Notes under the pieces: generated by a model
What the model was told of the DNA's origin: nothing
Database searches by the model: none
What the model saw: the letters and a program-made list of their open reading frames with translations, nothing else
Program-made: the position numbers and the translations under genes
NCBI RefSeq assembly: GCF_018320785.1
Contig: NC_054878.1
Coordinates: forward strand, 45,069,429 to 45,133,428
Length of the DNA stretch: 64,000 nt
Source: Cheilinus undulatus
Lineage: Eukaryota > Chordata > Actinopteri > Labriformes > Labridae
Direction: 5' to 3'
In this document: in pieces, positions 32,490 to 46,200 of the stretch
Numbering within the stretch: the stretch's first letter is position 1
Layout: every line of letters starts with the position of its first letter

Positions 32490-33037
32490 CAGTGCTTAAC
32501 AAATGTATTAGACCACCTGTCATGTTTGTCTCAGAGACCATCCAGCATCATGAAGTGCTTTAATGTGGACTCTTTCATTTTCAGTGAGCTCTCCACGTTT
32601 TACCATTTTGAACAGGAATGAGGAATTTCAAATTGAATACACCCAAATTTGCTCACTGGGCTTCTCTGAGAAGTCAGAAATTAATCAAGCATAACATTCA
32701 ACCACTAAATTTTTTTTTCTGTTCAGGAATGCAAGTAAATAACTATAATTTGACATATTAATCAAGAAATAATAATGTGCTTTACTATTTTTTCAGGTTT
32801 TTTTTTTTTTTTTTGTAAATCAGTGAATTTAAAAAAATCATGGATAACAATAATAATTATATTTTAGCATTAAAAATATCATTTGGGTTAAAGAGCTTCC
32901 ACATATTGGTGTATTAACCATTGCAGAAACATAAAAAATGATTTTGGTAATTACCAATGCTGTTAATTTAGGGCAGCTGTGGCATAAACCTTACTTTAGT
33001 TAGGGTTAGGGTGGTCTTATAAATTTGTTAAGCACTG
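32490..33037. mobile_element. Tc1/mariner-type MITE, second copy
   Basis: TA flanks (32488-32489, 33038-33039), with terminal repeats CAGTGCTTAACAAAT... and ...AATTTGTTAAGCACTG. Same family as 952-1812. Confidence 0.8.
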
Positions 33038-33194
33038 TACATAAGTTACACAAGTTAGCAATGAGTTAAAACAATGAATGAAACCATGTAGGTAGACTGA
33101 AAGACATCAGTCAGACTGAATATGCCAGTTTGAAAAGATGGGTTTTAAGATGGGATTTGAAAATGGAGATAGTTTATATTACAGATGTCTGATG

Positions 33195-33795
33195 CAAGGT
33201 TATAATAGTTTGGGATTTTTCATTAGTGTCTATTTTTATTTCGTTTTCATTTTTTGTGTTCGATTTTAGTTTAGTTTTTATTAGCTTTGACTGCTGGTTT
33301 GTTAGTTTAGTTTTCATTTGCAAAAAATGCTTCGTTTTTAGTTTAGTTTTATTGGTTTTAGTGTTAGTTTTAGTTTTTTACTGTTAGATGTTGGGGCTGA
33401 GTGAGCATCAGGCATTTTTAAAAACATATTAAAACAAGCTACTCTTCACTTATCATTTATGTATTTAAAAATGATGTTTGAATGCAGTTCCAGCCATAAA
33501 ACTACCACTATGTGAAGTCTTAATCAGATCAGGCAATTTTACACTCCCCAGACTTGTGTGAAGGTGCCAGTCAGTATGGTTGTGTCAAAGACTAAAACTA
33601 AAGATATTTTGTATCCATGTTTATTTTATTTTAGTAAGTTTTGTGAGCGCACATTACAGTTTTATTCAGATTTCGTTGTTTTTTGGGGTTTTTTTTGGTA
33701 AAGATTAGGGTTTTTTTTACTTTCAGTTAACCACAATGATTTTTGAATTTTATTTTTACTTATTTAGTTAGTTTTAGTTAATTATAACAACCTTG
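33195..33795. mobile_element. hAT-like MITE
   Basis: A perfect 8-bp duplication GTCTGATG lies at 33187-33194 and 33796-33803. The ends CAAGGTTATAAT and ATTATAACAACCTTG are inverted. The interior is T-rich, with repeated TTTAGTTT motifs. Confidence 0.85.
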
Positions 33796-33938
33796 GTCTG
33801 ATGGGAGGCAGTTCCAAAGTCTGGGAGCAGAGCGACAAAAGGCTCTGGAGCCCATGGTGGTCAAGCGGGCAGGTGGGACAGCGAGGTGGGGAGAGGAAGA
33901 ACACCTGAGAGTGCGAGAGGGGGCGAGGTTATGGATAA

Positions 33939-35021
33939 CAGGGTCTCTGCAGGTTTCAACAAGTCAATTTAAGACTTTTCAAGACTTTCTAAAGACCATA
34001 ATAAATACAATTAAGGACCCATTTTACATCCATACTGGCAAAAATGTTTTTAAAAAAAGACATGAAGGGAAATTGGAGGCCCAGAATAACTTGCAAAGTA
34101 TATATAGGGCCCTATAACCCTGATACAAAATAAATATAACCAGTGTAACAGTCAGATATTTCCAACATTTTAAGACACATTCACATGTATAATCACATCC
34201 TGACTGATGTTTATAATGTAAATGAAGAAATCTTTCTGTTCTCTCAAACACTGAGTGATAGTAACTTCATAAGAAAGTCACATTAAAGTTAAATGGTTAA
34301 AAGTAAACCTGTTACCTAAACTTTTCTTTACTCTCTCAGTCTGTAACAGTCCATGCAGTTTGACGCTGCATTGTTCTACTCCTGACTGTAACGGTTCTCT
34401 CCTCATCTCTACATCCTCACTGTCTGTCCGTCTGCCTCACATTAGACCGCTACGTTAATGCAGACATGTGTTGGCTTGTTAAGCAACCAAAGGGAACTAC
34501 AGTATCTACAGGAGGAATTATTAAAGTAACTGTTACTTGAATTTTTTTGAGCCTCTGAAGGGTGAGTGGTTAGGTAAAATAACTCAAGGCACGGATGAGT
34601 TTTCTTGAAGGTGCAACATTAAGTCCCACAGTACTGGCCCGTATGGGACTACGTGATGTTTGCCGGTGTTTTGTGTAGCCACTTTGACATGCTGTTATTG
34701 TTTAAGAGGGGGCGGGGTGAGTGAGGGACAAGTTGTGCCCCACTTTAGTGTTCCCCCGGGGACATATTCCTTAGATATACGTTCCTCTTTCTAAAAAAAC
34801 ACAGCATTTCAGTCAAATTCATTCAATTTCTGTATTAAATTTTATTTTTTTATTGGCCAATTCCGCGATTTCATTATGATAATACATTAATAATACATTT
34901 TTAAGACCCTTAAAATCGTATTTAATACATTTTATGAGATTTTAAGAGAATTTTTGACATTTTAAGGCCTTAAATTCAAATTACTGGATTTTAGACTTTT
35001 TAAGACCCCACAGATACCCTG
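33939..35021. mobile_element. DNA element with CAGGGT termini, TTAA-type site
   Basis: The left end is CAGGGTCTCTGCAGG and the inverse of the right end is CAGGGTATCTGTGGG, both followed by sequence rich in AAGACTTTT/AAAAGTCT. The right flank is TTAA and the left flank is ATAA, probably a mutated TTAA duplication, fitting Kolobok or piggyBac type. No transposase seen. Confidence 0.65.
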
Positions 35022-35222
35022 TTAAAAGGTCAGGAGCAGAATCTTAAAATCAATGCGGTAGCTGACTGGGAGCCACTGTAGCTGCTGAAGAATTGGAGTG
35101 ATGTGATTGCTGGATGGGGTTCTGGAAATGATGTGGGCGGCAGAATTTTGGACTAACTGAAGTTTGTGGAGGGTGGAGAGGAGGGAGTTTTGGGGGGTCT
35201 TATTATGCCCAAAACTCACCAA

Positions 35223-35743
35223 ATTCCACGGCTTGTTAGACCCTGGTGAAAAATTTCACATTCTGTTGATTCCATTCATCTGAGGTAAAAACAAATGGTC
35301 CCATAGGGGCCCCAAAACCTGGTAGTCAGGAGTCTCACTAACAGGTTTCTCTCTGACGTGATGAAAGTCACCGAACAGGTTTGCTAACACCCAACAATTC
35401 CCACATAGCCGTAAGTGCTCCAGGGTGCGAGGGTCCTCCAGTGCTGCTTGCAGCCCTAGGTTTGTTTGGTCCTGATTAGTCTGATCAGACTTTTGAGAGT
35501 CACCATAAATGATCGTGACAATGATTCCCATGAATGACTCAAAAATAAAATGGTATCTAAATAATGTGTTTTGATGACTGAACATTATTAAAACTAGGAG
35601 TTGAATTTGTAACAGATTTTATATGATCTATGAACACTTTGAAATAGTTTTGTTCAATAAGTCAAGAGAAAGTTAATGCGGAAAATATCCTGTTTGCTGG
35701 TTCACTACAGTAGCAACTATTGTTCCAGCAGCTGTTTCTGTTT
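35223..35743. other. Intergenic sequence
   Basis: No gene recognised. 35690-35743 is homologous to the 3' flank of gene B's stop (36610-36660), as part of the B30.2 duplication. Confidence 0.5.
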
Positions 35744-36125
35744 TTAGTGTTTGTGTAGAGGAGGAGACTCTACTTCCTCCAGAGAGCACAGAGACACTGA
35801 GGAACCATAATACCACAACCTAAACCCAGGATAGAGAGGTTCAGTGAATGTGGTGTTGAAGGTGTAGAGGTGGATCAGAGTGTCAGAGGAGACTCTGTAG
35901 AAGGACAGAGAGCCAGCAGGACAGTCCACATACACTGCTACTCTACCAGAGGAGGAGGACCAGGAGAGAGGGAGGACTGTTTTTCTGTTATTGTGCCAGA
36001 CAGAGACACCTTTATTGGAGCACCCCAGACTCCAGGAGAGATCGCTAAATCCAAATACACAGTTTTGACTTTGTACTTTCCTTTGTTTTCTTCTGTAGGT
36101 CACACAAGCATTCACACAAGTTCCC
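35744..36125 (-). pseudogene. Truncated duplicate of the gene B B30.2 exon
   Basis: The frame reads VTYRRKQRKVQSQNCVFGFSDLSWSL...[40 protein letters not shown]...SLCSLEEVESPPLHKH then stop. It matches the second half (SPRY) of 36662-37221 but lacks the PRY half, the YFCELTL start and any acceptor. The 3' flank is duplicated too (TTGTTCCAGCAGCTGTTTCTG at 35719 and 36637). I infer a tandem duplication of the last exon followed by loss of its 5' half. Confidence 0.8.
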
Positions 36126-36591
36126 TTTTCCCCCTAAATCATGCCAAAGCAGCTCAGCAGGGGAGTGAAAACATCCTTCCCCACATGAAAAGCTTGTAGG
36201 GTTGTTTTATTCTTTGTCATACATAAATGTGGCCCAGTTCTGGTTTAACAGAGGCTAAAGCTATATTGAGTATTTAGAGCAGGGGAGGCAGCCATTACAG
36301 GCCTTTCAGCACAAGTAAACCCCGCCCATAGAGCATCGCTGTATGGATGAGCCATACATGATTTTAACTGGAGCCTAGTTAACACAGTGGAGGCAGCCAT
36401 CACTGCCAGCATTCAGTCCAAGCAAACGCAACTCTGTTATGTTAGGCCTTTGGAAGTAGAAGTAGGCTCACTCACTCAGTTACGCAGTCAGTCAGTCAGT
36501 ATATGGACAGAGCCATTTGTAGAGCTGCCCTCAGCTGTCAGCCAAAAACCTTAGTTTGAAATAGTTTTGCATGATGGGATGGCAGAAGGAT
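36126..36591. other. Spacer between the B30.2 duplicate and gene B
   Basis: No gene. A short (AGTC)n run lies near 36485-36500. Confidence 0.5.
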
Positions 36592-36597
36592 TTTATT
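36592..36597 (-). promoter_or_regulatory. Possible poly(A) signal of NLR gene B
   Basis: AATAAA on the minus strand, about 65 nt after the stop codon. Confidence 0.4.
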
Positions 36598-36661
36598 TAG
36601 ACAGCCATCTCTTCACTGGTTCACTAGCATAACTATTGTTCCAGCAGCTGTTTCTGTTTTT

Positions 36662-37221
36662 TTAGAATTTGTGTACAGGAGGGGAGTCTACCTCCTCCAG
36701 AGAGCACAGACACACTGATGAACGATATGAGCAAAATTTAAACCCAGGATAGAGAGGTTCAGTAAATGTGGTGTTGAAGGTGTAGAGGTGGGTCAGAGTG
36801 TCAGAGGAGACGCTGTAGAAGGACAGAGAGCCAGCAGGAAAGTCGAGATACACTGCTACTCTGTGAGAGGATGAGGAAGGATGAGGGATGGGTTTTCTGG
36901 CATTGTGACAGACAGAGAAACCAATGTCAGTGCAGTACAAACTCCAGGTCAGATCACTGTATTTACACAGACTATCCATGTTTTCTTTCCTTCTGATTTC
37001 TCTGTAACTCACTGATACATAAACATATCCTGCCCACTCCACCTCCCAGTAACAGCGACCAGTCAGACCATCTTCGCACATCAGCTGAGGCCAGAAGTCA
37101 AATCTGTCTGGATGATCAGGATATGACTGATCCTCTTTTACATATGTCACTTTTCTGTTGTTTTCAGACAGTCTGAGGTATGTGTTTGTTGTGTTTGGGT
37201 CCAGTGTGAGTTCACAGAAAT
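36662..37221 (-). CDS. Gene B terminal exon: B30.2 (PRY-SPRY) domain
   Basis: Begins [11 protein letters not shown] after the hinge, then [71 protein letters not shown] and [16 protein letters not shown], and ends [15 protein letters not shown]. Acceptor TCTCCATCAG. Complete domain. Confidence 0.88.
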
Positions 37222-40200
37222 CTGATGGAGAGAAAAAAAAAATCATCAGTTTATCATCTGACACACCTGAAGGCTTTATTCTTTGCTGTTTGGTCATCAG
37301 GAGTCAAACTGATTCCACACTTACACTTCTTCAGACCAGGTTTTAACCTCAGCTCTCCACCGTGGTCCATCCTGGAGGAAGAAACACAGAGAGAATGATT
37401 TTCTGTCCAACTGCTGTTTTCTAATAACCATGAAGCATGTTATGCAGGCTGTCATTGTAACAGAAATGGGCTAAAAATCACCTGAATACAGTTTTTTACT
37501 TTATCTGAATGAAAAACACATGAAGAAGATGGTGAGAGGACAAGATCATCATCACATTTTTGAATCAGTGTTTCCTGAAAATGTAAAGATCGCTCAAACC
37601 ACCAGGTATATTGTTTAGCTATTTCCTCTGTTCCCTCTTAAAGTCTCATAAAAGAGCCTTGGTAGACAGACCAGGTCCAGGTGCAGACCCAAGAGTCATG
37701 GTAAGGCTGGCTCAGACAAAACAATTTTTTTGGTCGTTCAAGATGGCACCATGTCAGACTATACAACAAAAACTCTTGTCTGTCTTGGCTGACAGCCTGG
37801 CCACACTACAAGAGTGGTCCTGACTGCTCAGTGTATGCTGACATCACCACCGTCTCTGCGACTGAGTACAAGTTCACAGGTTGTCGGGGGGCAGGTCAAA
37901 GCATGTCAGTCTACAACAGAAGCGCTCTGTGTGGCTGTAGCGGTCTTTTGCTAGTAAATAAGGAAAATAAGAAACAACCATGGATTGGATTGTGGGTTGT
38001 AAGTATGGATGTATCAAGAGGAGGACAATATGGACTGGATTTCCTTTAGATAGAACTTAAGATACACATGTGAAAACATATAAAAAATTACACATTAGTT
38101 ATCTGAAGGGAGAAAAGGGAATCTTGTAAATGATGATGCAAAGATAAGGAGCAAATGTTCTCCTGTTGGTAGACGTCAAGATTAATGTTGATGATGTCAG
38201 GTCATGGTGTCAAACTAGATAGATAGATTTCTTCTATTGTCCCAACTAGGTGATGATGAAAGAAAAATTCTGACTTGCTTGTCTTGGTAAATTGTGGTCG
38301 TAGGGCGTCTTGGACACGTTTTTAGTTATGTCATGCTACAAGACTGTTTGTTGTTCCCAACATCTAAATCAGGCCTGAGTTTTGATGATCAGCTGTGATG
38401 TTGCTATCAGGCTAAAATCTGGATGAATTCATGTTCAACTTTCAAAAAAGGCCACACATTTCGAGCATCAGAGCATTTGACAGCCTTGTGTGGAAACACA
38501 TAAGCGTTTGTTACCTCCGCCAAGGAGGTAATGTGATCAGGTGGGTTTGTTTGTTCATTTGTTCATTTGTTAGTTTGTTAGCAACATAACTCAAAAAGTT
38601 GAGGACAGATTTTGATGAAATTTTCAGGAAATGTCAGAAATGGCATAAGGAAGAACTGATTAGATTTTGGGACTGATCCGGATCACCATGTGGATCCAGG
38701 AATTTTTTTAAGGATTCTGTACTATTGGGAGATAGGGCTAATGGTGGAGGTCTGCACTGTTACCACTTTACACCAGGAGATGGCAGACATGAGTAACTTC
38801 AATCCCAGCAGCAGTTTTTGGTGCAGCAGTTTTTGGGTGTGTTTCTATCCAAAGTTTTGGAGTTTATAGAGTTTGAAAGATGCACGCCTGGTTGAGGAGA
38901 TGAGTCGGAGCGTAACAGAGAGAAAGACAGCGAATTGTAGCGACAATACTCACAATGCTGTGAGGAATAAAGGAATATTCACCCTCTGCCATGACTTCCA
39001 GTCGTCCGGTGAGACCATGGGTGCATCTGTTGGCACACGTAGTGAAGCCAGTGCTTTGCCTCACCATGTTTCCAGCCCACTGGGGAGGGAGTAATCGGCA
39101 AATGCCATGGTGGGGGGCACATGGGGACGGATCCAGGAAATTTTTGAAGGGTTCTTCACTATTGGGAGATAGGGCTAATGGCGGAGGGCTGCGCTCTCCA
39201 AGTGCTTTTCTAGTTCTTCATGTGAATATGGGTGAAATGTTATTGCTTTGTCCTCCCTAACTTGGATTTTGAGATGTGCTGCCATTTTTTAAACTTTTAG
39301 AACGAACTAAAACTTTTGAGCTTGGGCTTGGCACTCCACTGCTGGTCTACATTAATGAGAAGTACAACTTTCCTTTCCAACTAAGTCTTTATTCGCATGC
39401 TTCAAAATCTTCTTCTCTCATTTTTTGTGCATTTCTGTGGCAACATTTCAATGCCACTTACAGGCTTGGTATATATTTCACAGCGTTTTCAGTCGTTTTC
39501 TGTGCTTACGTGGACATCTCCTGAAACAATCCCGTGTTTATGGGAAACCTTTTTAAAACGAAACTGAAATCGTTTTCATCTCAGTGTGGACAAGGCCTAA
39601 GGATCCTGCTCTTTCTTACAGTGAGTGGACAGCTTAGAAGGAGCAAGTCTGGTTTCCATCCCATGTCCCATCTCCATTTACCGTTAGGGAAGCAGCCAGG
39701 TGCATATACTCCCCAACAACTGTTTTTGTTTTGAGTACAGCAAAGGCAGGAGGCCATGTTTTTACACACTCACCTCTTCAAAGACACATGAAAGACATCC
39801 TTAAAAAGATCCCCTTTTTCACCCCTGAAATGATTAATGCATGCTTACAGATTCACACACACACACCCCGGCATGCACACACCCACAAACACAGCCATAC
39901 TCCCACACATAAAAACTCTCCATAATATAACGGGCAAAAATAAAAGAATTTCAGGCATGGTCCTACAATGGGTAAATGGTTGAATCTGATGGAATACGGT
40001 AAAAATGTCACTATATTTCACTATATTAATGCACACTGAAATGCTGACATTAGAGAATGCATGATTTTATACTGCAATGACAGTGAGATTAAAAAACATA
40101 GTTTTAATGGAAGTCAGTGGGGGCATGTTTGCCTCAAGAGTGTAAAGAGGGTATTTCTGGCACTACATAAAACTACAAATGCAATCAAATCAATTTTGTT

Positions 40201-43200
40201 GCTAATTTTTTACCCATCCAAGACTCTTATCAGCACCAAAGCCCCATCTTTCTACTATTCATTTTATGGAAAATAATTCACTTTTTGTATTTTTTCTAGT
40301 AAAAAATAAAACATCTCAAATAATCAAACTGGCATTTAAAGGGTTACAATTCTGAGAATAATCAAATGTTTTGTAGTTTTGAGCAGGTCTGAAGTTGTTA
40401 AAGAGATTTATAAAAAAAAAAAATTGAAAAATATATTGATGTATGGTGATTTAATAGCAGTTTTTTTGTGTACATTTTCGGCCATGAAGGTGGAAAGAGG
40501 GTACAAAATTCATTGAGAGAGTATAAATGACATGTAAGAGTAAAACATGTTGGATTTTAAAAATTTAACTAGAAAGAAAAGTTCCTGTAAAAATTCATGC
40601 CACAAGCTTTAAAACAGACAAAATGATCACAAGTTTAAAAAAAAAAAAGTTAAAAAAAAGGCCAAAAATGCCAGAGGAGGGCACAAGTGTTAAATCAAAT
40701 TATGGAGGTTGGTATTGATGAGGGTATTGGTACTGATACTGGTATCGATAAAATCCTAATGATACCCACCTCTTAATATCACAGATTATGTGACAAAATA
40801 ACTCATTAAAACAAATTCAAAAAATCAAATTAGATGTACAGATGAATTGAATACCAGCAGCATACTGCTCAAATGATATTGTAATTAAGTATATAGCTAA
40901 GTTAAATACACATCAAGTGTTGTCTACCTGAAAGCGTGGCTCAGAAGTTTCACTCCTGAGTTTCCTGAATGATTGTAGCTCAGGTCCAGCTCTCTCAGCT
41001 GGAACATGGAAATAAAAAAATATAATACTGAGCTTGTGATGTTTTTTATACCTGAGAGTGTCCAGTTTCCAGAGTTGATTCTCTAGTCCAGCAGACAGAA
41101 GCTTCACTCCTGAGACTCCTGGATGGTTGTAGCTCAGGTCCAGCTCTTTCAGATGGAAGGGGTTGATATTCAGAGCTGAGGCCAGAGCAGAACAGCCTTC
41201 CTCTGTGATCAAACAGCCTGACAGCCTGAAAGAATTTTAAAAAGGGGGGTGCACCAAATCAAAGTGTTTGGTACAAGGAAAAATATGTTTAATTCATGCA
41301 GAAACAGCCAGACTTTCCTGTTGAATATGTTTCCTTCTTAGCATTTACCCTTAGCAACTGAATATGTTTAAGTGTCTGAAAGGTGAAGACCACTGGTAGA
41401 TAAATAAGTGTAATTGTTAATGTGGGAAGATTTCAACAACATTATTGCAAGACAAGTTTTAAACAAACTGCAGAATCCTGACCTGAGAATTTTCAGTCTA
41501 CAGTGTGGACTCCTCAGTCCTCGGAACAGCAGTTTCACTCCTGAATCCTGCAGGTCGTTGTTACTCAGGTCCAGCTCTCTCAGACTGGAGGACTGAGAGC
41601 TGAGGACTGAAGACAGAGCTTCACAGCTTCTCTCTGACAGGTTACATCCACTCAACCTGTAGAAAGAGAGATCAGTACAAACCATAATGTTTTGTCTGTC
41701 TGTCACAACGCAGAACTATGGTTTTATTTTCATTTTGCAGTATTTTTACAAGTGTTCTATATTTGGGTTTTTTATTTTATTGTGATTTTGGTTTTACCTT
41801 GACTGTTTTAATTGTCTACCTTTCATTGCATTTGTTTAGAACCATTCTGCCTTGTCGGGACTGATTTTAGATTAACTGCACCTGTAGCTTTGTAAAATAA
41901 CAGGTCAGCGCACCAATGAGGTGCAGCAGTGGAGTCGCAGTGGGCAATCAGTGGCCAGAGGGAGGGCCTACAACAGCAGGAGGAAGTAAAGGACACAGCA
42001 GAGAGGAGCAAGGCTGGCTTAATTCCAAATTTCTAACTACCAATTGTTTAATTTATGGTTAAAACTTATCTCAACTCTTCCAAAAATTCAGTCGATGATC
42101 CCAAATTGAAAATCTATCCGTGGTTGGACAGTTTGAGGTGGACGGAACCAATTAAAAAATGGGGAAGTCTTTGAAGAAAACTATGGCGGGTAGGCACGAC
42201 TGTGTTGTGAATGGACCAGAGTGGGAAGATATTGATGGGTCAGATGGGACTGAGGACATGGAGATTACTCAAAGTGGTCATAACTCAAAGGATAAAGGAG
42301 AGAGTGAACCTGCTGAGGCGATGGTAAAGAAATTCAGGAGTATTCAAGGGGACGAGGAAGGAGGTTTGAGAAGAAAACAGGCAGGGCCAGAATTTAAAAT
42401 CGTTCTGGGTTTTGGAGAGTTGAACGATGTTTCTTCAATGAGTCCAGTAAGGCTAACAAAAAGAAAAAAAAAAACAAGTTGGGGACATCCAAATGGTGAA
42501 AGTCCTGTGAGGTGCATTGACAACAGAGCTAAGTGGATTAAAGGTGTGATTTGGGGAGTACCTGTCGGTGTGCACATGGATGAGATCATTGCCAATGTAA
42601 AAGGAGGAGTGGTGAAAGACGTTTTTTGGCTAATGGACAAGAATTTAGAAGTTTGATGAGGATTTAATTTGTAAACCTGATATCATCTATGTGCAAGAAA
42701 CATGGTTAATACCCATCTTAGAATTCAGGATAGCTGAATACAATTCTGTTAGATCTGATAGGAGGGATGGAGTAGGGGGAGGTTGTGCAACATTTGTTCA
42801 ACATTTGTTTAGGAATGGAACAACAGTACAAAACTGTTGAAATATGGTCAGATGAAGGTGAATTTGTGATTATTAATTTCTATAATCTGTGTTTCAAACT
42901 TGATTTTAATACGTTTACACAAGTAGAAGGGCTAGATGGTAATAGGGTGCTTATATGTGGGGACTTTAATGCACATAGCACATTATGGGAAGGAGTGAAA
43001 ACAGATGTAAGGTGATGATAATGTGAGGTAAGGGAAGAGCTCCTGGATGAAAGGAACACGGTGTGTTTAAAAGATGGTAGAGGAACCAGAATTGATGTGC
43101 GCACAGGAGAGACTTCAACGCTCGATTTAATGCACTGAAAAAAGTAAAACATTGGTTGAACTTTTTAAAAAAAAGTGAAGTAATCAATCACATGAAACAT

Positions 43201-46200
43201 TTTAAATTTAATAATTTTTTTTTTTTTAATTAGGTAAATTTGCATTTTTTAAGTTCATAGAAACTATGTTTAAAGGTTTAGCAAACCTATTTTAGATTGT
43301 CCTAAACTAAAAATAAAAATTTCCCTTAATCAACCGATATAAATATTCCACTCATTTGAACTTAAAATGTTTAAGAGTACCTGGAGAGAACCCACACGTG
43401 CACAGGGGGAACATGCTAATTCCGCACAGAAAGGCCCAGAATGAGAAGCAAACCAGTAACCTTCTTGCTGTGAGGCAATAGTGCTAACCCCTGCGTCACC
43501 ATTTCTCCCGCAAGGCTTGAAAGTCAACTCAACACATTTTCCTGAAAGCTCTTGCTACTTTGGCCCGATGGGAGAGCAGAAATGTATTAAAGGGGACATA
43601 TTTTGCCCTTCAAGACAAGTTTATATTGGTCTCAGAGGTCCCCAAAACGTGCCTGTGAAGTTTATTGCTGAAAAAACACTAGTATAGGATTCTTGCAGGA
43701 AATAGATATCGCTCTCCAGATGTTTCAGGCACTTCTAACCGAAGTTTAGGACCTGACTGGGATTTGAACCATCAATCTCCCAGTCAAAAGTCAGCTGGGT
43801 AACTCATTGAGCTAAACTGGAAGCAGGAAGGTCAGCACTCAAAATATCCTTTTTAATGTTTATTCAGGTATAAAAGGCCACAACGGACGCGTTTCCACAC
43901 GTAGGTCAACACTGGATGCCTGTGCTGGAGTGTAGAAGGAGAGCCACTCAGAAAGCGACGGCTGCTGTTGCATCAAGTGTTTTTTGAATCCACTCGGGAC
44001 CTACAGGATGTTGTTACGAATACGCATGTGCACAGCAGGCTTAATGCAATAAAAATACATTGATCCAATTTGGTGTCCAGCTGCCAGTTTAAATAAAAAT
44101 ATAGGTTTAACCATTAAGATAATTTAGAAGATTTTGATTTAATGAACAAATCAATAATTTTAGGCTGTTATAAAACGAAAAATCACATCAATCCTACAAC
44201 AGCATTGTTTTACTTTTTTCAGTGTGTTTGTATCTAAACATCTGGCAGAAAAATGTAAATGGGATGTATTTGAGAAGTCTTTCATTGGTAGAGATCACTT
44301 TCCAGTGTTTGTAGAATGATGTGTTAAAAAGTAAGAATTAAAGAAATGTGATGGGGAAATGAATGTTAGCTTATGTTAATTGGGAACTGTTTAAATTTAT
44401 AAGTGAGTATGAAATACATAAAGCTGATTAAAATAAAAGCACAGAGGAAATTGAGAGAATTAAAACTGTATTACTAGATGCTGCCCATGAGGCAATTCCT
44501 AAAAATAAAGGAAAAATTAAGAGAACAGCAGTTCCCTGGTAGACTGAAGAGTATGATAAGGCAGTAAAAGAAAGGAATAAAGCTCTTAAAATATTAAAAC
44601 AAACCCATAAGTTCCAAAACTTGATAAATTATAAACAAGCCCAGGCAAAGGTTAGAAAAAACATTCGCAAAGCAAACAGGGCAAGTTGGCAACAACTCTA
44701 GTTAGTGATGTATGGAATATGATATAGAGTAGGAGAGGGATCCAAAGGGAGAGACAATACCCAGTGTTAAAAAGTGGGATAGAAACAGCAGCCTCTGATG
44801 GAGAGAAAGCCGAAATGATTTCAAAAGCTCTTGTAAAAATCCATTGCTCTGAAAACCTGAGAGGAGGGGAAAAAGGGACAGAATTTAACAAGTTTATAAA
44901 ACTCAGACCTTCTTGTAAAAAAAACAACTTCAACAGTTTAATGGATGCTCCCTATACAATGGAAGAATTGGGAAGGGCCATATTAAGATCTAGGTGCTGT
45001 GGCAAGTGCAAAATTGCTTTGATTGTATGTAGGCCCGGGTGATATGGCCTAAAAATTATATCACGGTTTTTTTCTTGCCTTTGACGGTAACAGTATTATA
45101 TCACAGTATTACAAAATTAATAGGAGATAATCTTTTTAATCCAAATTCAAGTGTTATTTACCCCCTTCTCCCCTTAAAACGAGCCTTTGATGGCAAACTC
45201 CATTTATCTCCAAGTATAGGAACACAGAAAAAAATGTTGTTTTTTTAAAGTCTTTCTAGGTTTACTTCTAACCGCACTCCAATTTTCACATTTCATCTCT
45301 AACCTGATGTGGTGTTTTAAGCTGCTAATGACTTGAACGTTTCCAAGTTTCCGACTCTATCCACTGTCCTCCTCTATCTAATATAGGCACAAAAATGCCC
45401 AAAAATAAATCTTAAAAAAATAAACAATTACCGGTGATGGTATTAAAACTGGTTTACCGCCCACCTCTAATAGAATATGGGATGAAGGGATATTACCATC
45501 TGGGTGGAAAGAAGCTGAAAAAGATGGATCAAACCCAATGAATTACAGACTAATAGCTTTGACTTCAAATTTAGGTAAAGTGATGTAAAGAATGATTGCA
45601 CAAAGATTAACATTCTATTTGGAAAGCAAGGTATTAGTGTGTCCTCATCAGAGTGGTTTTAGGAGAGGAAGGGGATCCATGGATCCTGGTATATGTCTGG
45701 AAACAGAAATAACAAAAGCTCTAGTTAATAAAGAATCTGTAATGGCTCTCTTTTTGATGTAGCGAAGGCATATGATATGGTGTGGAAAGAATTATTGATT
45801 AAAATAAGTAAAGTTGGAATAGAGGGTAAAACATTTAATTGGATTAGGATTTTTTGTTCAATAGGTTTATTCAGGTAAGGATAGGATCAAACCTGACACG
45901 CCAGATGCATTTTTTTCACACATCCATTTGAAAAACCTCTCATACACAGTGTTTGGGAAAGGGCAGAGCCTTGGAAAGAAACTCAGAGGGTGATTGGATG
46001 AACATTCTGTTCGTCACATCTTCATGGGCCAATCAGATCAACAAAACACATGACGTCGTAGCCCAAAACTGAGGTGAGCTGCTACCGAGAGTAAACTCCA
46101 TAGAGAACTGCATGACATGAACCATGGTGACTGTAGACATGTCAGTACACGACTTTTGTCGTGTTTGAAAAGAAAACAGCTTAGTGTTGTTCTCTGTTCT

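Larger units (their letters stand above)
32395..35222 (-). mobile_element. L2/Rex-type LINE 3' part split by three DNA elements
   Basis: Read on the minus strand, the pieces run 35222-35022 (LQLVQNSAAHIISRTP...ITPILQQLQWLPVSYRIDFKILLLTF), 33938-33796 (SRTLRCSSSPHL...RAFCRSAPRLWNCLPS), 33186-33038, and 32489-32395 (tail with CCTTTCAAAGCACTCAAGG on the + strand). Together they make the C-terminus of ORF2 and the 3' end. The gaps are the elements at 33939-35021, 33195-33795 and 32490-33037. Confidence 0.75.

Noticed and set aside
39854-39905. CA-rich run considered as a regulatory Z-DNA repeat
   Set aside because: Too short and interrupted to claim more than simple sequence.
43740-43820. Functional tRNA gene
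   Set aside because: A- and B-box-like sequences are present, but the T stem and acceptor stem do not pair.
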